From the NCBI GenBank assembly GCA_031279675.1, contig JAITIB010000083.1:1-5429 (forward strand): a stretch of 5,429 bases of DNA. The letters are read 5' to 3'. A program made the translations under genes and the position numbers. This DNA is from Puniceicoccales bacterium (GTDB lineage: Bacteria; Verrucomicrobiota; Verrucomicrobiia; Opitutales; UBA953). Positions 1 to 5,429 of the stretch are shown here, piece after piece. The notes below the pieces were generated by a model. That model ran no database searches and had not been told where the DNA came from. It saw only the letters and a program-made list of their open reading frames with translations. Within the stretch, counting starts at the first letter, position 1, and each line of letters begins with the position of its first letter.

Positions 1-154
1 AATAATGAAAAAATATCCACACAATCTGCCTTGACGAAACACCGCGTCCCCTCATCCTTTCGCGCGCATATCGAATTTTGGCCATTATTTGGAAAAATTG
101 GACGCGCCGCAGCTTTAACAAATGTCAAGTTACGCTGAAGCGGAGCCAAGTTTC
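1..154 (+). other. Upstream region of der, no gene seen
   Basis: This non-coding stretch is richer in A and T than the rest of the window and probably carries the promoter for the der operon. The best -35-like hexamer is TTGACG at 31-36. The hexamer 16 bases further on, CATCCT at 53-58, matches only three of six -10 consensus positions, so I do not assign a promoter. On the minus strand a perfect TTGACA is read at 120-125, but nothing at the right distance resembles a -10 box. No reading frame on either strand looks like the end of an upstream gene, so that gene lies outside the window. Confidence 0.35.
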
Positions 155-163
155 GAGGGAGAG
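155..163 (+). promoter_or_regulatory. Strong Shine-Dalgarno sequence before a leader ORF
   Basis: GAGGGAGAG at 155-163 contains GGAG at 158-161, nine bases before the ATG at 171. This is the only well-placed purine-rich ribosome binding site I can find before any start codon in the window. The starts at 265, 1749, 2611 and 4007 have none. It serves the short frame at 171-203, not der itself, whose ATG is about 100 bases downstream in another frame. Confidence 0.45.
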
Positions 164-170
164 TTTATTT

Positions 171-203
171 ATGCCGCCCGCAGTCATACAAACACCGCGA
201 TGA
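171..203 (+). CDS. Possible 10-residue leader peptide upstream of der
   Basis: An ATG with a good Shine-Dalgarno sequence opens a frame encoding MPPAVIQTPR and closes at TGA 201-203. It ends 61 bases before the der ATG and is in a different frame. The peptide has no run of a single amino acid of the kind seen in amino-acid attenuators, so no regulatory logic is obvious. A bulged inverted repeat overlaps its end: CAAACACC at 189-196 can pair with GGTTGTTTG at 214-222, with T216 bulged. This could form a hairpin between the leader frame and der. The element could be a translated leader affecting der translation or a chance frame after a purine-rich patch. Only the sequence layout supports it. 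Confidence 0.3.
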   Translation: MPPAVIQTPR

Positions 204-264
204 GTGATGGCATGGTTGTTTGCGTGTTTACACATTCCTTGCACAGCCCCAAAAGATTCCGCGC

Positions 265-1713
265 ATGAAACCAGACCACCCCACGGAAATCGCACGTTGC
301 GTGGCGATCCTCGGGCGCCCCAACGTGGGCAAAAGCCGCCTCTTCAACCGCCTTCTCGGGCGCCGCCTTTCCATCGTGCACGACATGCCCGGCGTCACGC
401 GCGACCTCATCACGGCGCAAGTGTGCGATGGCAATTACCTGCTTATGGACACCGGGGGAATCGGTCTCTACACGGCGCACACTCCGTCCGTGATTGCCAA
501 TGCCGTGGAGGAGCAAGTCGCTTTCGCCATCAACGCGGCGAAAATCATTCTACACGTCGTGGATATCAACGAGGGTTGCACTCCGCTCGACCATGAGATT
601 GCCCATCGGCTCCGCCGTTTTGGCAAGCGGGTCATTCTCGTCGTCAACAAAACCGACAACGAAGCACGCGCCGCCAGCCAGGGGGATTTCTTTGCCCTCA
701 ACCTTGGGTTCCCCCATCTCATCTCCGCCGAGCACAACATCGGAATCCCCGCGCTCATTGCAAAAATCAAAGCCGCGCTCGGTCCCGACATTCCGACGCC
801 ACCGGAAGCACCCGCTGCGTCCGGCGAGACAATCCGCCTTTGCCTCCTCGGGCGTCCCAACGTTGGCAAAAGCTCCATTGGCAACACACTCCTCAACGCC
901 CGGCGTCTCATCGTTAGCGACGTTGCGGGCACGACGCGCGACCCTGTGCGCGCCCTGCTCCAGCACACCGCGCCGGACGGGAGCACTCGCGCATTTGAGC
1001 TCGTGGACACCGCCGGGCAACGCGCCGCAACCCATCAGGACGCGCTGGATTACTACGCCGGTCTGCGTTCGGACGAGGTTCTCGCCACCGCCCACGTCGC
1101 CTGTCTCGTCCTCGACACCCTTGAAGGTGTCACGCGCATGGACAAGCAGCTTGCCGGGAAGATCGCCCGTGCCGGCGCCGGCCTCATCATCATCGTGAAC
1201 AAATGGGATCTTGCCCTCGATAAATTCACCCGCAAAGGCGGCGGGCTTGACGGCTACAAAGACGAGGCCGAATTTCGCGACGCCTATCTTGAGGCCCTGC
1301 ATCGCGAACTCTTTTTTCTCCCCCACTCTCCCGTGCTGTTCACCTCTGCCACGCAACAACTGAACATCGCCGGGATGCTCGCCACCGCCGCCACAGTCCA
1401 CGCGCGCATGACACACCCCCTTCCCACCGCTCCGCTCAACAAAACCATCCAGGCCCTCATGGAGCGCCAGCCGCCGCGCATGGTCAGCGGGCGTCGTTTC
1501 AAATGCTATTACGCGGTTCAAGTCGGCGCAAAGCCGATCCGCATCCGCCTTTTTTGCAACTCCGAGGAACGCATTGAGCCGCAGTACAAGCGTTACCTCG
1601 TGGATGGCCTTTACAAGGCATTCGACCTCGATGGAGTTCCCGTCGCACTTGAACTTGTCGGCAAGCCCAAGGATCCCCAACGCCAATTTTTCCTCGATCC
1701 AAAGACCCGATAA
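265..1713 (+). CDS. der: Ribosome biogenesis GTPase Der (EngA), double G-domain
   Basis: Der is an essential cytoplasmic GTPase that acts in late assembly of the 50S ribosomal subunit. The 482-residue product has the full family architecture. G domain 1 has P-loop GRPNVGKS at 17-24, G2 Thr45 in GVTRD, DTGGI at 62-66, NKTD at 128-131 and SAE at 154-156. G domain 2 has GRPNVGKS at 196-203, Thr224 in GTTRD, DTAGQ at 248-252, NKWD at 312-315 and SAT at 361-363. A C-terminal KH-like domain follows, with PPR...GRRFKCYYAVQVGAKP at about 403-424. The ATG at 265 is preferred because it leaves about ten residues before the first strand. An in-frame TTG at 220 would add 15 residues with no family counterpart. 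Neither start has a Shine-Dalgarno sequence. Departures from the usual sequence are Arg25 after the first GKS (usually Thr), loss of the basic R-R-R stretch after the second DTAG, and about a dozen extra residues after NKWD (about 317-335). All nucleotide-binding motifs are intact, so it should be functional. The next gene starts 35 bases downstream. Confidence 0.97.
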   Translation: MKPDHPTEIARCVAILGRPNVGKSRLFNRLLGRRLSIVHDMPGVTRDLITAQVCDGNYLLMDTGGIGLYTAHTPSVIANAVEEQVAFAINAAKIILHVVDINEGCTPLDHEIAHRLRRFGKRVILVVNKTDNEARAASQGDFFALNLGFPHLISAEHNIGIPALIAKIKAALGPDIPTPPEAPAASGETIRLCLLGRPNVGKSSIGNTLLNARRLIVSDVAGTTRDPVRALLQHTAPDGSTRAFELVDTAGQRAATHQDALDYYAGLRSDEVLATAHVACLVLDTLEGVTRMDKQLAGKIARAGAGLIIIVNKWDLALDKFTRKGGGLDGYKDEAEFRDAYLEALHRELFFLPHSPVLFTSATQQLNIAGMLATAATVHARMTHPLPTAPLNKTIQALMERQPPRMVSGRRFKCYYAVQVGAKPIRIRLFCNSEERIEPQYKRYLVDGLYKAFDLDGVPVALELVGKPKDPQRQFFLDPKTR

Positions 1714-1748
1714 AAGCGCCCTGTTCCGCACGCCGCATCCCAGCACCC

Positions 1749-2489
1749 ATGCCTTCGTCGCCCAAGGAAACCAACACCCGGAAAACCTCGCCATGGAGAC
1801 TGGGCTGGTCCGCCGCCCGCGCCAATCTCGTGCCCGGGCTCGTTTTGCAAACAGCGGCGGCGTTGCTGCTCGTCGCGTATTATTACAACGACGCGGTGGC
1901 GGAACAACTCAACACACTGGCCCAGTTCAAGAAACGCAGCGGGCTGGCATACGCCGCGGCGTCTGGAATGCTTTTTTGCGGAATCATCCCCTGGCTGTTT
2001 CGCATGGCGGTGGCGTCGCTGCGCCCCGCGCACCCCGCGAACGATTTGCTGTTCGGCATCTTCTGGTGGTCGGGAATGGCCGTGCTCACCGACACCTTTT
2101 ACCAAGTTCAGGCAGCCCTCTGGGGCGATGACACCGCGACACGCACCGTGCTTGCCAAGGTGGCGTGCGACATGCTGGTTTTCACCCCCCTGCTCGCCGC
2201 GCCGTTCAATGCAATGGCACACGCGTGGAAAGCCCTCGGCTTTTCCCTCGCCGCAACACGCTCCGAACTTCGCGGAAAATGGTACCGCCGCATCGTGCTG
2301 CCCAACCTCGTTCCCAACTGGATGCTCTGGACGCCGGGAATGGCCATTGTTTACAGCCTGCCCACCCTGCTCCAGCTGCCCGTCGCCAACTTGATCGGAT
2401 GTTTCTGGGCGCTCCTGTGCACTAGCATCGCAGCGGACGGAAGGACCGGGGAAAATCCCGGGAATCCGTCCGCAAAAGACCGCCGATGA
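1749..2489 (+). CDS. Multi-pass membrane protein resembling the Mpv17/PMP22 family
   Basis: This 246-residue hydrophobic protein has about five or six membrane segments, near residues 28-45, 65-88, 98-118, 141-158 and 183-227. It has no signal peptide beyond the first membrane helix. Several features match my memory of the Mpv17/PMP22 family. KVACDMLVFTPLL at 137-149 resembles the family's K-x3-D-Q-x4-P block, with Met instead of Gln. The C-terminal block has Asn190, Trp194 and Pro196, then Pro205, with Trp220 exactly 15 residues after it, as in the family pattern P-x3-R-x10-W; here Gln209 replaces the Arg. The segment between the second helix and the K-x3-D block is about 30 residues longer than in the eukaryotic proteins. 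Mpv17 proteins are channel-like proteins of mitochondrial and peroxisomal membranes with poorly defined roles. A bacterial member would sit in the inner membrane, and its substrate is unknown. The gene lies 35 bases after der and is probably co-transcribed. The ATG lacks a Shine-Dalgarno sequence. The polar tail after residue 228 is encoded by DNA that forms a hairpin. The membrane-protein call is firm; the family call is an inference. Confidence 0.7.
   Translation: MPSSPKETNTRKTSPWRLGWSAARANLVPGLVLQTAAALLLVAYYYNDAVAEQLNTLAQFKKRSGLAYAAASGMLFCGIIPWLFRMAVASLRPAHPANDLLFGIFWWSGMAVLTDTFYQVQAALWGDDTATRTVLAKVACDMLVFTPLLAAPFNAMAHAWKALGFSLAATRSELRGKWYRRIVLPNLVPNWMLWTPGMAIVYSLPTLLQLPVANLIGCFWALLCTSIAADGRTGENPGNPSAKDRR
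2433..2473 (+). other. Imperfect 41-nt hairpin at the 3' end of the Mpv17-like gene
   Basis: GCGGACGGA at 2433-2441 is exactly complementary to TCCGTCCGC at 2465-2473. Inside it, CCGGG at 2446-2450 pairs with CCCGG at 2457-2461 around the loop GAAAAT. The two stems are separated by a small internal loop (AGGA against GAA). The structure overlaps the last codons of the gene. It is not a canonical intrinsic terminator because the next T run, 2490-2493, lies 17 bases away. It may stabilise the mRNA 3' end, cause pausing, or contribute to factor-dependent termination before the next gene. Confidence 0.5.
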
Positions 2490-2610
2490 TTTTCCAAAAA
2501 AAATCCTCCCCGCCACGACCCGCCCCACGCGCGCAGTCTTCTTCCATCCTTGCCAAGTTCACGTTGCCGGAAATGCTGCCCGCGTTTCCACCACCATCCC
2601 ATCAAGCATC
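2490..2610 (+). other. Intergenic gap between the two plus-strand gene pairs
   Basis: These 121 bases separate the der pair from the GYF/FG-GAP pair, much more than the 35 and 16 bases within the pairs. A separate promoter for the downstream pair would most likely lie here. I see no convincing -35/-10 pair. TTGCCA at about 2549 and TTGCCG at about 2564 have no TATAAT-like hexamer 16-18 bases further on. An A8 run occupies 2496-2503. A small inverted repeat, GGAAA at 2569-2573 with TTTCC at 2585-2589, is too weak to interpret. There is no Shine-Dalgarno sequence before the ATG at 2611. Confidence 0.3.
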
Positions 2611-3990
2611 ATGAAACCTTCGGACACCCAACGCCACGCCCTCTATCTCAACAACGAGGTCAAAGGCCCCTACACCCAAGCCGAAATCCAAGCCCTGATT
2701 GACAGCGGCACCCTCACACCGGACACCCTCTGCGCCCCCGAAGGCGCCGACGCAAACGACTGGAAGCCCGCCAGCCAGATTTTCACATTCCCTCCCGAAA
2801 AAAAAACCAGCCAACCCCTCCCTGAGACAACCGGGGACGACCGCCCTTCCCTCGACCCCGCATTGCGCAAAAAAATAATCCACCTCGGCCTCGCCACCGC
2901 CGCCACCGTGGACACCTTCACGCCCGCGCAGGCGACCGCCGCCGTCACCGCCCACGAACTCTCGCGACGTCAGGACAAAAACAAAAAGATCTGGGGCTCC
3001 CTCGGCGCCACCCTCGCCGCATTCCTCCTCGGCCTTCTCTTCAACCATACCACCCCCGGCGAGCGGCTCGGCAACTGGATCTCCTCCCGTTTCGTCAAGG
3101 AATCCGATGCGCACAAACAGCAACGCAACCGTGCCGCCAACGAACTTGCCAACACACGCCGCCTCTGGAGCGAACTCAACGAAAACCCCCTCAAAGACCC
3201 CGACGGACGCCCCGGAGCCCAATACTTTGAAGGCCGCGTCTCACTCCCACCCCAGGATTCCCAAGAACTCACATTCACCCTCGACACCGGCAAACTCGCC
3301 GAACTTTCCCCCAGCCCGCCCCGCATCGTTTACCTCAAACAACTCCCCCCCGACATCAAGACCTCCCTCGTGCGCCAAGCCGAAATCGTCTGGAAATACA
3401 AAAACCCGCACACGCTCAAACATCCCATTCCCCCCGCCGACCTCGCCGCCTCCTGGGAACGCTTCAAACAACAGGAAGGCACCGCCACCACCGACTTCCT
3501 CCGCGACAACACCCAGGCAACCCTCGCCGACCTCACCCCGCCCCTGCGCATCAAGGGCCTCCGCCCCGACCTCCTCGCCGGCATCCTCGACGTGGACGGA
3601 TTCACCCTCTGCCTCCCCTACAAATCCCAGGAATACCTCCTCTTCGGCAACGCCCAGCGCCGCAGCATCAGCCGCGCCGAAATGATGGAAATCGAACGCT
3701 ACACCGTAACCGAAAAACGCACCACCGGCGGAAAACCCTACGGCACCCACACCCAGTTCGCCGGCAAATCCTATACCCTCAAAAGACACACCCCCGTCTG
3801 GCACTACCTCGGCCTCACCCGCCCCGGACTCGACACCTCCCCCACCTGGATCCGCGTCCCCGAAGCCCAATACACCGCCACCGAGCCCGGCACCACTTAC
3901 ACCACCAAGGAACTCCTCTCCCACCCCACCTACTACACACCCGCAGAATCCACCCCAACCAGCACATTCTCCTTCCTTGAGGAAAAATAA
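2611..3990 (+). CDS. GYF_2-domain membrane-anchored protein of unknown function
   Basis: I do not recognise this 459-residue protein as a whole. Residues about 10-57 fit the GYF_2 (DUF4339) pattern: LYLNNEVKGPYTQAEIQALI, then a short strand and a conserved Trp51 in NDWKPASQI. GYF_2 modules are common at the cytoplasmic N-terminus of bacterial membrane proteins and are thought to bind peptides. A charged, partly helical linker (about 83-126) ends in KNKK. One hydrophobic helix follows at 127-144 (IWGSLGATLAAFLLGLLF). Basic residues before the helix predict an inside N-terminus and a periplasmic C-terminal region of about 315 residues. That region shows no motif I know. It has an Arg/Gln/Asn-rich helix at about 165-190, then mixed strand-like segments, and ends in a Thr/Tyr/Pro-rich stretch. 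A run of nine A bases (2798-2806, codons 63-66) lies between the GYF domain and the membrane helix. The next gene begins 16 bases downstream, suggesting co-transcription. The coding strand is strongly C-rich, unlike der. Confidence 0.85.
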   Translation: MKPSDTQRHALYLNNEVKGPYTQAEIQALIDSGTLTPDTLCAPEGADANDWKPASQIFTFPPEKKTSQPLPETTGDDRPSLDPALRKKIIHLGLATAATVDTFTPAQATAAVTAHELSRRQDKNKKIWGSLGATLAAFLLGLLFNHTTPGERLGNWISSRFVKESDAHKQQRNRAANELANTRRLWSELNENPLKDPDGRPGAQYFEGRVSLPPQDSQELTFTLDTGKLAELSPSPPRIVYLKQLPPDIKTSLVRQAEIVWKYKNPHTLKHPIPPADLAASWERFKQQEGTATTDFLRDNTQATLADLTPPLRIKGLRPDLLAGILDVDGFTLCLPYKSQEYLLFGNAQRRSISRAEMMEIERYTVTEKRTTGGKPYGTHTQFAGKSYTLKRHTPVWHYLGLTRPGLDTSPTWIRVPEAQYTATEPGTTYTTKELLSHPTYYTPAESTPTSTFSFLEEK

Positions 3991-4006
3991 CCCCCGCGCA
4001 CCCGCC

Positions 4007-5191
4007 ATGAAACGCCCTCTCGCCCCACTCCTCCTCCTCCTCGCCCTCACCTCCACCGCGCACACCCGCGAAGTCCGGTTCAAAAAAATCACCCTCACCA
4101 ACCACTTCCACGCCGAAGGCATCCACTACGGCGATTTCAACCGCGACGGACACCTCGACATCGTCGCAGGCCCCTACTGGTATGCCGGCCCCGGCTTCAC
4201 CCAACGCCACCTCATCCACCCCGAACAAAATCACGACCCCGAACAATACTCCGACAACTTCATCACCCACGCCCTCGACCTCAACAACGACGGCTGGGAT
4301 GACGTCCTCATCTGCCCCCAGCCAGGCACACAAGCCTACTGGTATGAAAACCCGCGCAACACCACCGAACCCTGGAAAAAACACCCCGGCCCCAACGACG
4401 TCGGCAACGAATCCCAGCAGCTCGCCCCAATCCAAAAAAACGCCCCGCCAAGTCTCATCTACAACACCGACGGACACCTCGGCTACGCCACCTGGACGGC
4501 CCGGACCAACCAACAAACCCTTTGGACCTTCCACCCCATATCGCCCAAATCACGCCGCTTCGAACGCTACACACACGGACTTGGACACGGCGACATCAAT
4601 GGTGACGGACGCACCGACCTCGTCGAACGCGACGGCTGGTGGGAACAACCCCGGAACCCCGCCGAAACCCCGTGGAAAATGCACCGCTACCCATTCGCCA
4701 TCGCCGGCGCCCAAATGCTCGTCCTCGACATCAACGGCGACGGACTCCCAGACGTCGTCACCGCCTGGCATTGCCACACCTACGGACTCGTCTGGCACCA
4801 ACAACACCGCCACCCCACCGGCGCCATCACCTGGACCCGACACGAAATCCTCCCCATCAAACCCGACCTGCAATCCCCCGCCCTGCGCATCAGCCAAATG
4901 CACGCACTCGCCACCGCCGACATCAACGGCGACGGGCTCCCCGACCTCATCACAGGCAAACGCTACTGGGCGCACGGCCCCAAGGGCGACCGCGAACCCG
5001 ATGCCCCACCCGTCCTCTACTGGTTTGAACTCCACCGCGACGCCAAGGGCAACGCCACCTTCACACCCCGCAAAATAGACGACAACAGCGGCGTCGGCAC
5101 CCAAATCACCCCCGTGGATATCAACAAGGACGGCAAGACAGACATCCTCGTCGCCAACAAAAAAGGCGTCTTCCTCTTCCTTCAGGAATAA
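4007..5191 (+). CDS. Secreted FG-GAP/VCBS repeat protein with six calcium loops
   Basis: The 394-residue product starts with a signal peptide: MKRP, a Leu-rich core at 5-15, and likely cleavage after STA at 18 or nearby. The mature part carries six D-x-[NF]-x-D-G-x-x-D loops at 43-51, 91-99, 196-204, 241-249, 305-313 and 371-379, typical of FG-GAP/VCBS blades that bind Ca2+ and form an integrin-alpha-like beta-propeller. Segments such as GLGHGDINGDGRTD, TGKRYWAHGPKGD, VLYWFEL and DDNSGVGTQ match the recurring family found in Planctomycetes and Verrucomicrobia. Its role there is not established; proposed roles are adhesion or glycan and protein binding outside the cell. No catalytic domain is seen. 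ATG 4007 is chosen over an in-frame TTG at 3977 because it places the signal peptide at the very N-terminus. The TTG start would overlap the preceding gene. No Shine-Dalgarno sequence precedes it; GAGG at 3979-3982 is too far away. It probably shares a transcript with the GYF/TM protein 16 bases upstream and ends before a convergent terminator. Confidence 0.92.
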   Translation: MKRPLAPLLLLLALTSTAHTREVRFKKITLTNHFHAEGIHYGDFNRDGHLDIVAGPYWYAGPGFTQRHLIHPEQNHDPEQYSDNFITHALDLNNDGWDDVLICPQPGTQAYWYENPRNTTEPWKKHPGPNDVGNESQQLAPIQKNAPPSLIYNTDGHLGYATWTARTNQQTLWTFHPISPKSRRFERYTHGLGHGDINGDGRTDLVERDGWWEQPRNPAETPWKMHRYPFAIAGAQMLVLDINGDGLPDVVTAWHCHTYGLVWHQQHRHPTGAITWTRHEILPIKPDLQSPALRISQMHALATADINGDGLPDLITGKRYWAHGPKGDREPDAPPVLYWFELHRDAKGNATFTPRKIDDNSGVGTQITPVDINKDGKTDILVANKKGVFLFLQE

Positions 5192-5207
5192 CGGCCAATT
5201 CAACCCA

Positions 5208-5240
5208 AAAAAAGGGAGAGCGTTCAGCCCCCCCTTTTTT
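5208..5240. terminator. Bidirectional intrinsic terminator between convergent genes
   Basis: AAAAAAGGG at 5208-5216 is complementary to CCCTTTTTT at 5232-5240, with a 15-base loop. The stem has only three G-C pairs, but the arms supply an A run on one side and a T run on the other, so each strand reads a hairpin ending in T residues. It lies 16 bases after the stop of the FG-GAP gene and 9 bases after the stop of the minus-strand PEP-CTERM gene, the expected place for a shared terminator. Confidence 0.65.
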
Positions 5241-5249
5241 CGCAGTCCA

Positions 5250-5429
5250 TCAAGCTTTGCGTCTGCGGCGCAGCAACGCGAGGGCCAGCGCGCCGGTGGC
5301 GCCGAACAAGGCGTAGGTCGAGGGCTCGGGAATGGCCGCAATTGTGGACACATAGGTTCCGTCATTCCATGTCCCAACCTGCGGAGCGAGTCCGACGGCT
5401 GACGCCCAGGCGTTCACGTCCGCGTAGTT
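5250..5429 (-). CDS. C-terminal fragment of a PEP-CTERM sorting-domain protein (5' end outside window)
   Basis: Reading the minus strand from the window edge gives 59 codons and a TGA at 5252-5250. The end of the protein is a textbook PEP-CTERM signal. Pro-Glu-Pro lies at residues 34-36 of the fragment (plus-strand 5330-5322) within IPEPSTYALFG. A hydrophobic helix ATGALALALL follows, then the basic tail RRRRKA. In PEP-CTERM systems this tail directs exported proteins to an exosortase, which processes them for surface attachment or release, often in exopolysaccharide-producing bacteria. The 33 residues before the motif (NYADVNAWASAVG..., WNDGTYVS) look like the end of an extracellular domain of unknown type. 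The frame is open to the window edge, so the start, signal peptide and total length cannot be seen. The P-E-P-S-T-Y-A-L form is typical of Verrucomicrobiota. The gene converges on the FG-GAP gene and shares its terminator. Confidence 0.9.
   Translation of the reverse strand, partial: NYADVNAWASAVGLAPQVGTWNDGTYVSTIAAIPEPSTYALFGATGALALALLRRRRKA

Noticed and set aside
13..21. ATATCCACA, one mismatch from the DnaA box TTATCCACA
   Set aside because: It is a single imperfect site with no neighbouring boxes and no origin-type genes nearby, so chance is the simplest explanation.
31..58. TTGACG ... CATCCT as a sigma-70 promoter for der
   Set aside because: The -35 is good, but the -10 matches only three of six positions and the region has no supporting feature. 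It is recorded in the upstream-region entry rather than called as a promoter.
220..264. TTG at 220 as the der start
   Set aside because: It would add 15 residues (RVYTFLAQ...) with no counterpart in the Der family, and it has no Shine-Dalgarno sequence. ATG at 265 fits the family length better.
204..596. Plus-strand open frame with ATG at 207 overlapping the start of der
   Set aside because: Its product is Arg/Pro/His-rich, as expected for an off-frame reading of high-GC coding DNA, and der covers it fully from 265.
3973..3984. TTCCTTGAGGAA at the end of the GYF/TM gene resembles TTCCTTCAGGAA at the end of the FG-GAP gene
   Set aside because: Both encode a similar F-L-[EQ]-E terminus, but the shared stretch is only about 12 bases with a 4-bp stem, too short to claim duplication or a common regulatory site.
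3241..4122. Long minus-strand open frame rich in Gly, Val and Glu
   Set aside because: It is opposite a well-supported gene, is low-complexity, and arises from the C-rich plus strand. It has no recognisable domain. The same applies to minus-strand frames at 550-1794, 1611-2528, 3815-4534 and 4550-5377.
4182..5078. Plus-strand Pro/Thr/Ser-rich open frame inside the FG-GAP gene
   Set aside because: It is a frame-shifted reading of the repeat gene with very low complexity. The FG-GAP frame has a signal peptide and six conserved Ca2+ loops.

Overview
The window looks like chromosomal DNA from a high-GC member of Verrucomicrobiota, probably Opitutaceae or a relative. This is inferred from three things: a PEP-CTERM tail of the form I-PEP-STYALFG...ALLRRRRKA, a secreted FG-GAP/VCBS protein of the type common in Planctomycetes and Verrucomicrobia, and a lack of Shine-Dalgarno sequences before nearly all genes. 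No mobile element, CRISPR array, tRNA or rRNA was found.

Layout, left to right. Positions 1-264 are an upstream/leader region. It is AT-richer than the rest and holds the only strong Shine-Dalgarno sequence in the window, placed before a 10-codon leader ORF (171-203). Next is der (265-1713), the double-GTPase ribosome assembly factor. It is followed 35 bases later by a multi-pass membrane protein (1749-2489) whose motifs resemble the Mpv17/PMP22 family, best known from eukaryotic organelles. A 41-nt imperfect hairpin covers the 3' end of that gene. After a 121-base gap comes a second pair, 16 bases apart. The first member (2611-3990) is an unrecognised protein with a GYF_2-type N-terminal domain, one transmembrane helix and a large, probably periplasmic C-terminal region. 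The second (4007-5191) is a secreted protein with six D-x-N-x-D-G-x-x-D calcium loops. A hairpin flanked by A and T runs (5208-5240) lies between this pair and a convergent gene on the minus strand, of which only the last 59 codons are present. That fragment is a PEP-CTERM protein.

Functionally, der and the Mpv17-like gene are probably co-transcribed, although no joint role is evident. The GYF/TM protein and the FG-GAP protein are probably co-transcribed and both face the cell envelope. The PEP-CTERM protein is an exosortase-type surface or exported protein. Base composition changes near 2600: der has balanced C and G on its coding strand, while the last two plus-strand genes are strongly C-rich and G-poor. 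The most interesting items are the bacterial Mpv17-like protein, the GYF/TM/periplasmic orphan with a 9-A run that could switch it to a soluble form, and the leader ORF before der. I see no clear evidence for a wholly new multi-gene system.
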